DNA of 64,000 bases from Euglena gracilis (taxonomy: Eukaryota > Euglenida > Euglenophyceae > Euglenales), in the NCBI GenBank assembly GCA_039621445.1, contig CP154954.1, forward strand, positions 73,350,308 through 73,414,307, given 5' to 3'. Each line of letters starts with the position of its first letter. The stretch's first letter is position 1. Of the stretch, positions 1-13,600 are shown piece by piece. The position numbers were made by a program, and so were the translations under genes. The notes under the pieces were generated by a model that worked only from the letters and a program-made list of their open reading frames with translations, made no database searches and was not told the origin of the DNA.

Positions 1-239
1 AAATGGGGAGGGTGCTTCCCCACCCATGACAGGCTGGTGTGCAGAAAGTTTTCAGAAAGGACGAATTGTGATGGGTGTGGCTATGTGACTCGATTGACCT
101 GCAGCCCCCCAGGAATGGCTTTCCAAGAAAGCATAGCGGGGAGGACCTTCGGACCTCTCCCCGCCCACCACAGCACCGCACAAGGCCAGATTCCCTTTGT
201 GCCGAACACCTCCAGGTTTGACATGAATTAAACCAAAAA

Positions 240-420
240 AAAAAGGTATATATGTTACGGGGTAACATATAGGTAAAATAGAATATAATATAATATAAAT
301 ATATATTTATAACATATATAACATATATAATGTTACATGTATTTTATGTATATGTTGGAATATAATATAATATAAATATACATTTATATTATATAAATAT
401 ATTACATATATTTATTTATT
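240..420. repeat. AT-rich low-complexity tract
   Basis: Repeated TATAATATAA/ATATATAA words with no gene features. Confidence 0.7.
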
Positions 421-679
421 CCATTTATTGTTTCTTTGAAAATATAGCCAAAATTCTTCAGCTTATGAGCTTCTTGAACTTTTTCAGCAGGAAAAGGACT
501 CAAAATGCTTGAAAGTGAAAGAAAAAGGGGTTGGCACTTCCCGATGCGTAGCACCGGATGCCATTTTGGAACCTTCCAAGGAGGGGGTGGGTGGTCCAGA
601 CCTCCCCACCTGGGGGAGGGTCTGCCCCCACCACTCCTGCCACCTTCACCACCTTCCGGGGGGGGGGGGAGGATCATAC

Positions 680-975
680 AGTCACTTAGTCACTGGCCGA
701 CCCAGGAAAGACTGGGTTTTTCAGACTGACTGAATGGTTATTGGCCCATACCCCCCTCCCCTGGGGGGGGGGGGTCAGCAAAAACCCACTAAAGTGACCC
801 GGCGTCAAAAGCGCCAGAAAGATTCTTTGGTCTTTTTTTCACTTTTTTGATCAAATATCTTTTGGATTCCAGAATGGCCGACCCCCCGGGGGGTTGTGAC
901 TGACGGGTTTTCCGGGGGAAAAAAAGTGAGTGACTGGTTTTGGAAGAGTGGAAGTTACTGACCCCCCGGGGGGTT
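680..975. repeat. CAGTCA/TGACTG word region with C/G tracts
   Basis: Repeated TCACT, GACTGACTG and CTGACTGG words alternate with runs of G or C. Comparable blocks are at 6,215-6,270, 9,200-9,430, 9,910-9,975, 48,130-48,350, 49,250-49,300 and 56,510-56,620. No coding signal. Confidence 0.45.
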
Positions 976-2362
976 GGTAAAAAAATTGTATGGGTAGGAT
1001 GGGGGTGGGGATCTCCTCACCTCACCCGCCAAAGGGCTTCCCATCCCCCAGCAGACCAGGCTCCCTGCCAATACGCCCAGTGCGAACTCCTCCATGACCC
1101 CACACCCACCAATGGCTCACACCTCCCCCCTCCCCCTGAGGTAATGACACAGGTCAAACTGGGCCCAGCAGAGGAAGGGGTCCACTCAGGGTTCAAGCAG
1201 CATCACCAACAGCCCAAGGGGGTCAACAACCGGGGGGGGGGGCAACATGGAGGGGAGGGGCAGAGACATTCTAAACAAACACCTCTCCTGTCCGTTAAGG
1301 GACAAGGGGTGCGGGGGAAAATAGCCTGAGGGCGCATGGTTCCACCGAAGGCCGTGGGGAAAAGACCGCCTCTGCATGTCCCCTTGCCATTGCTCGCTTG
1401 CCTCAACAACCGTGTATTTGGGGAACATGCAACGTACTTGCCAACCAACAGACCCAAGCGGGCTCTCTGGTTACACGGGACAATGACTTCGCCCGTGGTC
1501 GACTCACCTCGCACAAATCCATTCTTTCCAGCAACACCAATAATAGCATTTCAACTGCTCCGATTTGTTTCAAATCATCTCAAAAAAAAAACACTTAATT
1601 TTAAAAAAAATCACAGTCCAATAGAAAAACCTTCATATTCAACATGAAGCCTTTGATTTGATCATGTGCACATTTTGCAAACACGGTTGACTTTTTGGAG
1701 GATGTGGGCCTGCGCAAGCCGCATGGAGAAAGGATGCATACAGTCGTCACTCGGGCTTCCAGCGCAGCCAGCCTGCGGGTGGGAGAGGTTTGCCCAGAGC
1801 ATCGCATCGATGGGCATTCTTTTAACAATTCCTTTGGGGAGGGGGAGGGGGATGAACTTCCGACTGGCAACGTGGAAGGCACCTGAAGCTTAAACATTCT
1901 GGGAATCTTCAAACATCATCAAACATCACAGCTCAAATTTGGTTTCCTCCGATTCACCAACCCTTGCAATTAAGAAAATGTTGTGCATCCTTGAGCTTAG
2001 GCAGCGTGCGACAAAATGTGTGTTTGATTACAAAAAAAACCTGTAAAACAAAACCAAATGTAAACCAAAAAAGAATGGATTTTTAAAATGTGTGAAATTA
2101 AAGCACGAAGAAGAAATGAAAATATAGTGCACATGAATTGTGTTCCATTGGAAATGTCAAATAAACATTCATCTTTTCTGACTTCTATTTCAATAATTTG
2201 AGGACGTTTTCCTTATTTCCTAATAATTTCGCTCGAGCCTCAGTTTTTGTTCAAACCACATCATTGAAATGGTACCTTTTCATTATGGATTTCACATGAT
2301 TATCGCATATGAACTCCGAATGGTGAATCCATCCTCTCAGCGAAGCCAGGCAGGCGTCCGAC

Positions 2363-2448
2363 CTGTCTGGTGCGGCGTCCTGGAGGGCGGCGGCGGCCCC
2401 CAACGTGTGCAGCAGCCCCAGGAGGGCGAGCAGCCGTGGTCGACACAT
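2363..2448 (-). CDS. Gene 3: putative first exon with signal peptide
   Basis: The ATG at 2,448 opens MCRPRLLALLGLLHTLGAAA then ALQDAAPDR, ending at GACAG/GTCGGA (phase 2). A basic start, a leucine-rich core and a small-residue AAAA stretch resemble a cleavable secretory signal. No AG precedes the ATG within the GC-rich stretch, so an initiating exon is likelier than an internal one. The rest of the gene lies to the left or outside the window. Function unknown. Confidence 0.5.
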
Positions 2449-3289
2449 CCGCGGGGCGGCGGCGAATGCGAGGGGGAAAACTGTGCCGGGCGGGGGGGCG
2501 GATGCGCAGAGGCACTGGGCAGGAGGAGGTATGAGAGCCAGGATACATACAGCATGGAAACTAAATTGTGGGACACCTGCATATTTTGTGGGTCATACCC
2601 AACCCCCAGTTCCAAAGCCTCGGCACATTGGCATGGCCCTGCCCCACGCAGCAGTGCCCCAGCCAGCTCTGCTGCAACGCGCTACGCCAAATTCAGGCCA
2701 ATCTCATGCGAGCAGGTCTTTTCGATTTCCTGACCCCTTTTGGACTGCGAAGCAAACCCAGCCTCAGGTAAGGGGATGAGAGGCGGCTCACACTGCAGTG
2801 AGTGGCATTGGACCCCTACTTTGGTAAAAAAGTGGAAAACTGGAAAAAGTCTACTGGTAGGCTGGCTGGTTCCCCTTGGGGCGAGGGATAGGGTTCCTCC
2901 GGCTTCAGCGACGTCCTGGGAGGCACCAGTCTCACCTTTGTGGGTCCTGAGGGAGTTTCTCAAGGAACCCGGAAGGGGGTGGATGTGCTGGCTTGAAGCA
3001 AAGATGCTAACTTTTGGTCCAGCCCAGCTTTGCCAGGCTGGTTATTTCCGCTTGAACCCCTCCCTGGGGGGGTCCGCAGCCCTCCAGGGACTGCTGGCTG
3101 GAAAAAAGTGCTGGCTGGCTGGACCCCCGGGAGGGTCCCCTCTGAGTTAAGAAATTCCCTGGGGGCAGAAATTTGCCATCACCGGAGTTCCATGGTTGGC
3201 AGAGTAGACAGGCACTGTTGGAACACATTGGAATGGCCGGCAGGCACCCCCACCCCTGCGGGTGGGGTCGGGCGCGCCTTAAAATTCAG

Positions 3290-3783
3290 CCTGAAGAGGG
3301 GCCGGCTTGGTCACACCACATCAATACAGCCCGGCACTTCCTCCCCGCGCTTTGCCAAACACACCAAAAACACCACACCAAGAGAAGCAGGGACCGCAAG
3401 AGAAGCAGTCCGCAAACACTAAGGACGCACACCGCCGGCAGCACAGGCACACACATGGAAACAACCAAAAAGAGCAAAAAGGGCAGTAAAGGTCCCCTTA
3501 CTTTCCCGCTTTTTTTGTTTTTTTTTCACTCCTGGGGGGGAAGGTCCTGGGGGTTTCGACCTGCTGAGCCCCGTTTCCAGACCCCAAAAAAACACCATTT
3601 TTTGCCAAAGTCCCAGGGGTCACACTGCCAAAAACAGAATTTTGCTCATTTTTTGCACTCTCTTGTTGCCGTGTTTTCAAACCCCCCAGAGCCACACAGC
3701 CGAAGTGAAAAATTTTGTGGATTTGTGCAAATACGCAAACCAACACAAAAAAAAAACTTAAGTGTGAATCCAGCCGACTAAAC
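3290..3783 (+). mobile_element. Partial CTTAGGCGGCC family copy
   Basis: The sequence parallels the internal half of the 19,945 and 34,926 copies (ACACCGCCGGCAGC, CACCATTTTTTGCCAAAGTC, TTTGCTCATTTTTTGCACTC) and ends CTTAAGTGTGAATCCAGCC, a decayed terminus. No left terminus is visible. Confidence 0.65.
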
Positions 3784-3885
3784 CCGACCCCCCACTTATA
3801 ACCCCCCCCTGGGGCCAAACACTAAACAGGATCGGATAACCCCCAGGGAGGTTATAAGGGGGGGGGGGTTAAGTTCCATTCCCAA
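3783..3885. repeat. C-tract repeat, word ACTTATAACCCC
   Basis: CCACTTATAACCCCCC at the left and GGTTATAAGGGGGG at the right enclose about 75 bp. Related words occur at 43,700-43,765 and 52,660-52,725 (CCACTTATAAYYCC). Confidence 0.5.
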
Positions 3886-4592
3886 CTGGCAAATTGTTAT
3901 GTTTCAGCTACGGTTCAGCTGCGGCTGCCTCACACAAAGCAAAACCACGAAAAGGGGCGAGAAGGATGATGTGATGTGCTGGACAGTTCAAGAACTGCCT
4001 GCGGATGCCATCGTTCTAAAAGGTGTGGCGCATCCGCTTCTCGCCATCAACGATGAACGAATGCACCAAAGAAAAAGTATCGTGGCCAAAGGCCGATGAT
4101 CAGGTCGGTCAGCGTCAAGATATTGTTGCACCCACTCAGGATTGTGGTCAAGCAGCTACCCATTCAACGCACAACTAAAAAAAAATATATAATGATAATA
4201 TCACAACATAATAATAATAATAATTAACATAACAAGAACAATAACTGGGCCCAATGAAATTATCTGCCAGTTGTTCATTTTCGACCAACCTGGTGCTGGC
4301 AAAAAGGCTGCCCACACCGCAAAGAATGGCAAAGAAAAGTTACAAATGGGCCGTCGCTTGAGATGCTGAGGGAAAGGGGCTCAACTGGTTCGGACTCCCA
4401 ATGATGGTGACTGGAAGGCAGCTGTCGCAGCAAGGATGGGCGCATTTTTAAAGCACAGGAAAACACGCGCCCACTTCGAATGGGAATCGCCCCCCTGCGA
4501 ACCGGAGTGACATCGATGGGTTGGATGCCTCCGCGGGATGCGACGGGCGCGGTACCCCTCCGCGGCCTGCCACCCAGCCGGGGAGGAGCTGG

Positions 4593-4664
4593 TCAGCGGA
4601 GGAGGGCCTGGCCCAACCACGCGGTGAGGCACAGCAGGCTGACCGCGTTCCGCACGTCGGGGCA
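4593..4664 (-). CDS. Probable terminal exon of gene 2
   Basis: CPDVRNAVSLLCLTAWLGQA then LLR and TGA: a GC-rich coding-looking block with a hydrophobic stretch. No AG precedes it; directly upstream is a run of A and then a G/C-tract element (4,665-4,700). That element may have displaced the acceptor. Calling it the gene 2 terminus rests on strand, position and composition only. Confidence 0.4.
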   Translation of the reverse strand, partial: CPDVRNAVSLLCLTAWLGQALLR

Positions 4665-7600
4665 GAGATTTTTTTTTTGAAGATGGGCCCCCCCGGGGGG
4701 GGGGTCCCCTACCTGTTGGACGCATTCGGGGGGGTCAGTTTTAGGCTGCAACGTTCGGTGCTTCGCGCAAAAAAAATAGGGAAACAGGGAAGCCTCGCTC
4801 CCGAAGAAGGGGGGTTTCTTCAGGAGCCCCCCCTCCTTAAGAAAACCCGGGGGGCCCACAGGCCGGCTGGAAAAAAGTGCTGGCTTGGACCCCCCAGGTG
4901 GGGTGGGGGTCCGGGGGGGGGGGGGGCCAGTCCGCTGGCAGCTGGACCCGAATGAATCACCCCAAAAACAGGCAAAAAAAGCCCAAATTCAGCTGGGATG
5001 GAATTTTTCAGCCACAATTTGGAGGTGAAAACCCAACCCCTCCTCAAAAGTGCCGTTTTTGGCCATTTTCAACCCTAAAACAAATAAAAACTCTAAAAAC
5101 TCGACGATGGGGGTCCGGGGCTGGATAAAGACTGCTGGTGGGAAAAAAGCTGCTGGCTGGTCCCCCCGGGTCAAATTTTCATAGGAAATGCCCTGGGTTC
5201 AACTCGGCTCCGCCAGGCCTGGCCCCAGCTTCATTTCAGTGGACGGGGGGAGCCCAGTAGGAAAAAAGGTGCTGGCTGGCTACACCCCTGGGGGAGGGGG
5301 TCTCCTCTGGTTTATGAAAACCCCTGGCCAGGTCTGGGGCACCACTCAGCCGGACCCCCGGCCCCCATCACACCCCACCATACCCTCCCCCCAGGGGTGC
5401 ATCTCTCAAAAAAAAAGAGAGAGGTCCCTGGTCGGGGGTGTCGTCCACGAACCAGACCTGTGCCACCGCGAGGAGGGCCATCGGGAGGTCCTGCCCACGC
5501 TGGTGCCCAAGGGGATTCGCATTCGACCAACAAAGGAGTGGCGTGAAAAGAAAGCCGCGGTCGGAGGCTTTTCCAGACCCGGGAGTGCCAGCCACCCACC
5601 CACACACACAAACACACATCCTGGGTGGAAGGGGGGCACAGGGGCTTGGGGAGACCCACTTTTGGGGTCCCAAAAAAAAACGGCACTTCGCGCCGAAATT
5701 CCCGAAAAACCACCTCCAGGGGGTATCCACCTGGCCAGACCCCCACCCCCACCCAGCCCCTGCCCCCGGGTAACCAAACTGGAAACCAGAGGTGTGACCA
5801 GGTGCTCAACTAAACGGTGGGATTGGAATGTGCTCTTGAATGGATTTGAATTCAACGTACAGGTTTCCTTGCTTGATGGGACTGACTGACTGAGTGATTT
5901 ACTGACTGACATTCGTTGTGGATTGCTTCAGGTGTATTTTAAATATGGTTGTTTTCTGATATAATGAGACAAACCCGGTTGCGACCGACGTTTTTTCAAA
6001 TATTTTTGGTCCAGCTGCTGGTGAGCATGGTCGATTCACAGGCACCGGCTTGGCCCAGCCGAAGGGCCTGGACACGGAGGCGATTACGGTGGCGCACGTA
6101 CTCCGGGGACCGCTGCAGCTGTGCCACCTGCACCGCCGTGGTGGTGGTGGGGGTGGGGGATCAGCCGCATCAGGTCCAAACCATTGCTTACCAACCCCCA
6201 GGAGGGGGAGGCGGGTCACTTTCAAATTTCAAAAAAAAACCAGTCACCCGGTTCCTGCCCCCCCCCCCCAACTCAACTCTTGCGGATGGCTCAAAATCAA
6301 TGGATTTCGAAGGAAAACCCCAAAAAATGATGCTTCCTTTGGCCAGGCGAGCCACTGTCAGCTGATCCTGGCCATGCCCGTCGGGGTTGGGGGTTGGCGC
6401 CAAAATCCAGCCAGCCACGCCAAAAAAAACCAGGGGGTCCAACCGACGGCAAGAAATATCATGATCAAGACCCACCAGTTTTCGGGAACCCCCACAGCAC
6501 CCTGCCAGGGGGAGGGGGGTCTGGACCCACCCATCCCCTGAGGGGGCCCACGGGGGGGGGGGGGGTAGGGGGGGTTCGGCCAGGACCCACCCCCGGGTCC
6601 AAATTTGAATTAGAACTCTGCATCCCACACTGTCACCTTGGTCAGGGCTGCCCCCGTCAGAGAAATTGCTTTGGGCAAAATGGTGGCGGGGAAATTGTGC
6701 GTCAATGATTTTGGACTAAACGACCGAATGGATGTTCAAACCAGAAATGTCCCTTCGGAGTGAAAAAGGGCATTGGATTCTTCCCCGTGGGTATTGGGTG
6801 AATGTGGACAAAAAGCAGGGCGTTGCTGAAGGACCCCTGGAGGGGGGTCCAGCTCAGAGGCTGGAAAATTTGGGCTGCCTGGAAAAAAGCTGCTGGCTGA
6901 AATAGCCCAAGGGGTCCCAGGCTGGAGCTGGACCTGACCCAGGGTCAAACCAGGTACAAAAAAAATCGAAATTGCAAAATGTCCCAAAAACTGCCAGTCA
7001 GACACAAAAAGATCATTCTTTGACCCAGATTTGCCCTGGGCAGCCCTTTTCCAGCCCATTTTCGCCCATTTTGACCCATTTTTGGCCAATTTTTGCACCT
7101 CCGAAAGCGAAAATCCGTAGCCATCCAGCCGCCCAAAGGGCGGCTGGAAATAAATAAACCCGTTGATGGGGGGAGGGTCCGGGGCTGGGAAAAAGAAAAC
7201 TGGCTGGCTGGACCCCCTGGGGGTGGGGTCAAATTTTCTTAAGCAACGTCTGTCCCTAAGAGAAGAGTTCCCTCAGAGACCCCGCAGCTAAAGAGGAGTC
7301 CACATTTGTGATGGTGAATAAAACTGTGAAATATGTATATTTTTTGCTGGAAAAAAAAGATGACTTTAAAAAAAACCTGCAACAAGGTAGATTGGCAATT
7401 TTCATTTCTGACTTCAGAATCATCATTTAATCTCGAATTTTATTGGCATTCTCTGCTCGTTTTCAGTAGCCAACACACTTCATGTCTCTGAGAGATAAAT
7501 ACATCTACATTCATATTATTGTGTGAAAAATATCTGTAAGTTTCACCTATCCATTTTTGTTTCTGGGGATGGTTGTTGTGCAATCTTCCTTCTCTCACTC

Positions 7601-10600
7601 ATCAAACGCTCTTGATCGCTCTCTCACTTGTCTAATGTCGACTGCAGTGCGTTCATCTGGACGTGGTGCCCTCTCTCCCAGCAGCCGCAGTACAAAAATC
7701 GAACTTCAAAGAAAAAGTTGTTCGTGGTCCAGGAGGTCACCAGACAACCCCACGTTGGGGGACCATTCTTCAAACACAGTTGGTTCAGTCAGGTGGTGCA
7801 CGCGGCAGTAAAGTTGTCAACTTGCTTTGGAGAAGCACAGGAGGCAAAGAAGAATTAGAGACTGACTCTTCAGGTGCTGCACCCTGCAACTGGGGGTAAA
7901 AATTTCGGTCCGCCGCTTTGCACTGGGCAAAAGAATTGCCTCTGTTCAAGTGTCCCGGCAGTAATTCTGTGTGGTAAGTTCACACTGTCAGCAACACACC
8001 TGCCTTTCCTTCATCGCTGTAATTTGCCATGCTAAATAAACTTGCATTGAGCTCTCCAGATCAGATGATGACGGACGATGTTCAGTTGGAGAAAAATCAT
8101 GCATTATGCTCATCACACAACTTCAGCAAAAAGTTTTGCCCAAATTCTGCCAAGCCGATCCCCAAAGCACGTTTCAGGCTCTCGTCTGGCATCGAGCTCT
8201 CCGCCCCCCCCCCCAGGTCGAGGAGACGGGGGGTTACCTCCCGGTCCGTGCGCAGCTGTCCCCGGATGCGGTACGAGGCGGGGGAGATGTGCGGCGTCTG
8301 GACCGTGAGCAGCGCCTCGTCCTGGGGACGGCGGGGGGCGGGGGAATGGAGCCGCGCCCCAGATCCCGAGCCTTACTGAGTCGCAGCGAGTCCAGGAGGT
8401 CACCAGACAACCCCACGGGGGGACCATTCTTCAAACACAGTTGGTTCAGTCAGGTGGTGCACGCGGCAGTAAAGTTGTCAACTTGCTTTGGAGAAGCACA
8501 GGAGGCAAAGAAGAATTAGAGACTGACTCTTCAGGTCCTGCACCCTGCAACTGAACAGACTGTGGGGGGTCTCCAAACCCGGCATCAAACACGTCTGCGC
8601 TGAGGTGCTGCCCCCCCCCCCCCCGTGTCCAACGAACACGGTACAAAAACTGTCGGCCTAATGGGGGGTGTTCGTTGGACAAAGGGGATCAAAACAGGCA
8701 GAACTTATGGTGGTATTAACTCCACTTATGGTGGTGTAATTTACGTTGCGAACAGGAATGTTCGTTGGGCGAGGGTGTTCATCAGCGGGGGGGGGATGAA
8801 CCTGGTCATTGAAAGAGTTTGATGAGCAAGCACAAGTACAAAATTTTGCTCCTGGTACCTTCCTCTGACACACCGTCACTGACATCCAGCCTGGAAAGCT
8901 CGGAAAATATATGCATGTGGTAAACAAAAATATGGATGTGAAATTCGTCTGTTTGTGAGCAATGCTGTTTGTTGATGTCGAAGATGAAGCCCATCCAGAA
9001 CCCACAAAAAGAAAAAAGCAAGCGCTGGCAAACGTTGGCTGAAGAAAACTCATAACGATGCACCCAGTCCCCTTTCCAACCCCCGCGGACCTTCCAGGAA
9101 GGGCGGTGCACCTCAGAGTCATCAGGCTCGGCCAGGGCCCAGGAGGGTGGGGAGCGGCAGCGCTCCAGGCTCTTAGTGTCAGGCATCTTGTTAAATACCA
9201 AGTGGTCACTTTCAGTTTTCAAAAACCAGTCACCCACTTCCGACCCCGCCCCCAGGTGGTCACTTTGGCCACTCGGCCAAAATGGCTCAAAATCAATGGA
9301 TTTTGGCCAGGATTTCAAAACAACACAGCACCTCAGCACCGGGTGGCAACTTTCAGCCAATTCTGGCCGACCCCGCCCTAGGAGGAGAGGGGTCGACCAA
9401 AAAAAAAATACAGTCAGTCACTCCGAAAACAGGCAGAACCCGGGTGGGGGGGGGGTCGAAAACACACCAAGCAACGGTATGGGTGGACCACGCAAAATCG
9501 GGCCGTCCAAGTGCATTCCCAAAATGTTTCTGGTGCTTCGCACCGAAACTCATACCTGGACCTCTGGCTCAGGCCCCAGGGGAGGGTCGGACCCACCCAC
9601 CCACCCACCCACCCCCATCCCCTTGGGGTTTTCTGAGGTGAAAAAAAAAGAGAGGCCTGCTTGCCGTCCTGCACCACCAGCCCCGTCACCGGCAGCGGCG
9701 GCAGTGCGTCGACGTTGTCCTTGGCGGTGAAGGAGCGCAGCACCCCATTGCTGAGCTGCAGCTTCACCTGGGGCACGAACATACAATGTTTTACCTCCCC
9801 CCTTAGATGCACTTTGGCTTCTGTCTGGTTTAAAGCCTGGCACTGAATTCCGCTTCTGGCCCTTTCTTCAAATCAACTCCCAATAATAATTTTACCTACC
9901 CCCATGGGGGGGGTACTCGCCAAAAACCTGTCAGTTGCTCCGAAAAAAAAAAACCAGTCAGCCACCATAGGGGAAGGGGGAAGGGCGTCGACATTAACGA
10001 CACCCCTACGAGGGTCCATGGAGGATTTGGGCTGTTTGGAAAAAAGGCTGCTGGGTGACCATGTTTCGGCCAAGTTTCAGCCAAGTTCCAGCCAACACCT
10101 CCTATGTCTATAACACTGTCCAGAGTCCAGAATACTAACTGCCGTTTTTCACTGAAGTACAGCAAAGTATACTTCAGCAGTGCATGCTTTTGGCAAGGTT
10201 TGTGATACCCCCTGTGTAAACATCACATTTAGGGACGTTATTAAGCCTTGGACAGAGGTACTGTATGAAGGTGACGTTGAAACGGATGGGTAAGGACCCG
10301 GGGTGGCGCTTGGACAAAGCCGGGGTGCAGGCAAAGCGGGAGGAGGGGAGCAACTGGTTTCAACCCCTCCTGACACGGCAAGTGAGCTTGTTTGGGGGGA
10401 GCATTTGTGCCGGGTGGCCCAACACTACAACAGCGCCTGTGCCTTGCCAGAGGCTAACGGCCACCCACAGGGGGGGGATCCCACAGCGGGAGCTTTACAC
10501 AAAAAATTGGCTATGATGTTTGGCCAGGAAGCATTTGCTCCAAAATTTGAATCGCACTTTCCTTGTTCAATAATTCCAGCTGTCAGTTGTTTTTGTGAAA

Positions 10601-13600
10601 CGAATCTGTTTACAAGGGTGAAAACACACCATGGCCCCTTGAAAGAACACAACACAAAAATTGTAAATAGTTGCAAGAAATAAAATTCCCATTTCGCGCA
10701 TTTCTGGGTATCCAGGAAAAAGTTTGTTCTGAGGAAAAATCAGTCCCCAATTGCAGAGCTTTTCTGATCAAAACGTTTCCTTGCAGAAGTGGAAAATCAG
10801 CAGGGTTCGACTTGAAAGGATTTGGACATGTCATGCTCGACATCTCACCACATCAAGCGTCAGAAGTTCCTGCATAAAGTTTGTGAGGAAATTCTGGAGA
10901 ATTATTGGATCAACTTCGCATGAAACTTCGCGAGAAAAGGTGCACCTTCTCTGTTTTTCAGGCGGCCAGTTCTTAGGTCAACGTTTTCCTTCGGCACCTT
11001 TGGCATCCAAGGAACCTTGCCGGAAAGCTACGGAAGTGCCTGTCCTCCCCTGTCCAGCCTCCCTCCCACTGAACCAGGGTGAACTGCTTGCCCCACTGGC
11101 GCATTCCCATCCATCCACTTCCACCCCTTTGCCGCAATAAGTAGGCACCGCATAAGCGGTTAACCTCTTTTGCGCGTTATTGCGTTATATCGCATCTTCC
11201 TTCCCTCACCCCTGGTGACAGGAGAACCAAAAGCTGCATCGGCTCTGTGACAGGTCCCCGTCCCCAGGACTGTGTCCGGCATTCCAACTGGCCTGGTCCA
11301 GTAGGGAAATCGGGCATAGCCCTGGGAGGGGGATGTGTACCAGGCAGCCGTAAGGCCATGGTACTGTGTATGTAGGTATAAGCCTACGGCCAGATATAGC
11401 TCTGAGCCCCATACACAGTACTATGCTAGGTGGTATTCCTAAAGATGGCCAACGGCCTGAATTAGGAATACCTAGCTCTATAGATCAAAACCTTATTCTG
11501 GTTCTCCTCTCCACAGGTGGTATTCTTATTTTATTCCATTTTGGTATTTCATTCAAGACTTGATCTCCAAGTTTGATTTGTTTTCATTTGAAGGCCGAAA
11601 CGGGCAGCCAAGTCACTTGGCATTTCTTTGTGTAACCCATAGGGCTTTCTCACCTGCCTTGTGCTCTGCCTCTTAATTGGGGAAAAGGGCTTTCAACTTT
11701 TATATTATTTTATTTTTCCTTTTGTTACTCCAACTTTTCACCTTGCGCACCGAAGGCCGAAAGCGAGGAAAAGGGTTGGACGTACACTCATGGACAGACA
11801 TTTGGTCAACAGAAGAGATGAGATACTGAATGGAGAAGTTCAAGATATATTGGCTACAGGTGTGCCAGTATCCTGTGGATCTCCTGCCCTCTGCGTTTTC
11901 ATAGGTGCGGCAAGTAGCTCCCATGGTGGGACACAGGACGCGTTCGAGGAGAATGGTCATTGTTACACTGGTTACTGAAGTTCCAGAATCTGTTCTTCCT
12001 GACGGCAAGTTCACAGTGGAGATGTGGTTCAACAGCTGTTATTTTGGTTATTTGGTTGAAGCCTCTGGTGCTGATGTTCTCCTTGCTGTCCAGAACAAGT
12101 TCCTGGTGGAGACAAGATCTTAATCATCTTGCTGACCTGGTCCTGAACGAAGTGGTTGGGCTTCTGTTCTGGTTTCTTCAGTTTTGTTTGCCTTGTTGGG
12201 TTGGCCAGTATTTCCCAGATTTCCCTTTTTTTTGAAGGTGATCCACAGAAATTTCTTCCATTGAAGGTTTGGAAAGAAGGTTACAGGAAATGAAAATCAA
12301 ATCAGCCAGCAGCAGTCAGTCTGTGTTTACCCCTGTGAACCCCATCACCCAGGTTGTAACAGTTCTTCAGCAAATTGTGTAAATAAACCCCAGCAACCCC
12401 AGCCAAAATTAAACCCAAAGTTCAAGATTACCCCCTGTGAAATTGCCAGAGTTTGATGGTGCAAACTTGCCAGAGTTTTTGAAAAGGTTTTGAAAAAGTT
12501 TTGAAAAAGGTTTTGGCAGGTTGAGGTTAACTGGTGATGTTGCATTTGGAAATGGCCAGAGAAAGGATTGGCTGTTGGAATGTTGCACCCCCAAGAAAAA
12601 ACTGATGGAGGAGAATGATGATTTTGAAATGAAATTTTGGCAAAATGGCCAAAAATGAGCATAAATCGGGACACGTGGGGAGTTGTCAGGAAATCAAAAT
12701 ACTGTTAGATAGGGCATTTTGAGGGCTTCAATTTAGGTGTTGGACATTTATTTTGATTCCCCAACTGTCGGCTGCCGCTGGCGTCGGCAGCCAAAAATTT
12801 CCCAGAAAATTCCCAAAAACCCCGGTAGGAACCACCAAAGCAAGTCAACCGCCACGCGAGAGGAATTGGAACCCAGCAAAATCCAGAACAGAAGTCATTT
12901 GAGAACAACAAAAGATTTGAAGAAAGCCAATACCAAGAATTTACAATTCCAAAGAAGCCAAGGCATCCCTTTCCACATTTTTGTTTCCTTGCCGCAACAA
13001 CTCACCTGAACTCAAAGGTACTCACCTACCCTCGCCAGCAGGTTTGTTGTGCTCTGCTGTATGCTTCCATGTAGGTGGGTTAGGTTTGTCTTTGTCCACC
13101 TTTTGAACCAAAAGTTGAGAAATGGGAAAAAACCAACAATGGAAAGAAAAAAAGATCCTACGCGGGGCAACTGGGGACCCGGGTCGGGGGGGCACACCTC
13201 ACCCCCACCACCGCTGGTTGGCATGTTCGAAAACGGGGACCAGTTTCACAAAGGCCCTGGCCTGAGCCCACCAGGGCCGGAAAAGGGAAGTTGGCCCCAG
13301 CGAAAGCAGCCCCCCCGGGCGGCGAGGGTCCCGGACCCCCAACATAGTACGCAGAGGTGGCTTCACTGACTATGTCAGTGAAGAATTTTTTGATACTATT
13401 GATGACAAATCAGTATCCCCCAACATGGTACGCAGAGGTTGCTTCACTGACTCCGTCAGTGAAGAATTTTTGGATTCGGTCGATGACAATCTCAATCTCA
13501 AAGTCTTCCAGTTGTGGAAGTTGTGCAGGGTTTGTTCCTGAAGGTTGGTGTTCTGTGGGCTTTATTTGTGGGTTCTCCTGAAGATCCAATGCAATGCACA

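Larger units (their letters stand above)
2840..7240. repeat. Dispersed GCTGGCTGGA family (cluster)
   Basis: Modules of the type GGCTGGAAAAAAGTGCTGG followed by CTGGACCCCCCGGG recur at about 3,100, 4,863, 5,130, 5,255, 6,877 and 7,150-7,215 within this span, and elsewhere at 10,025, 36,325, 36,660, 42,190 and 44,370 in both orientations. They contribute many chance ORFs. Confidence 0.55.
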
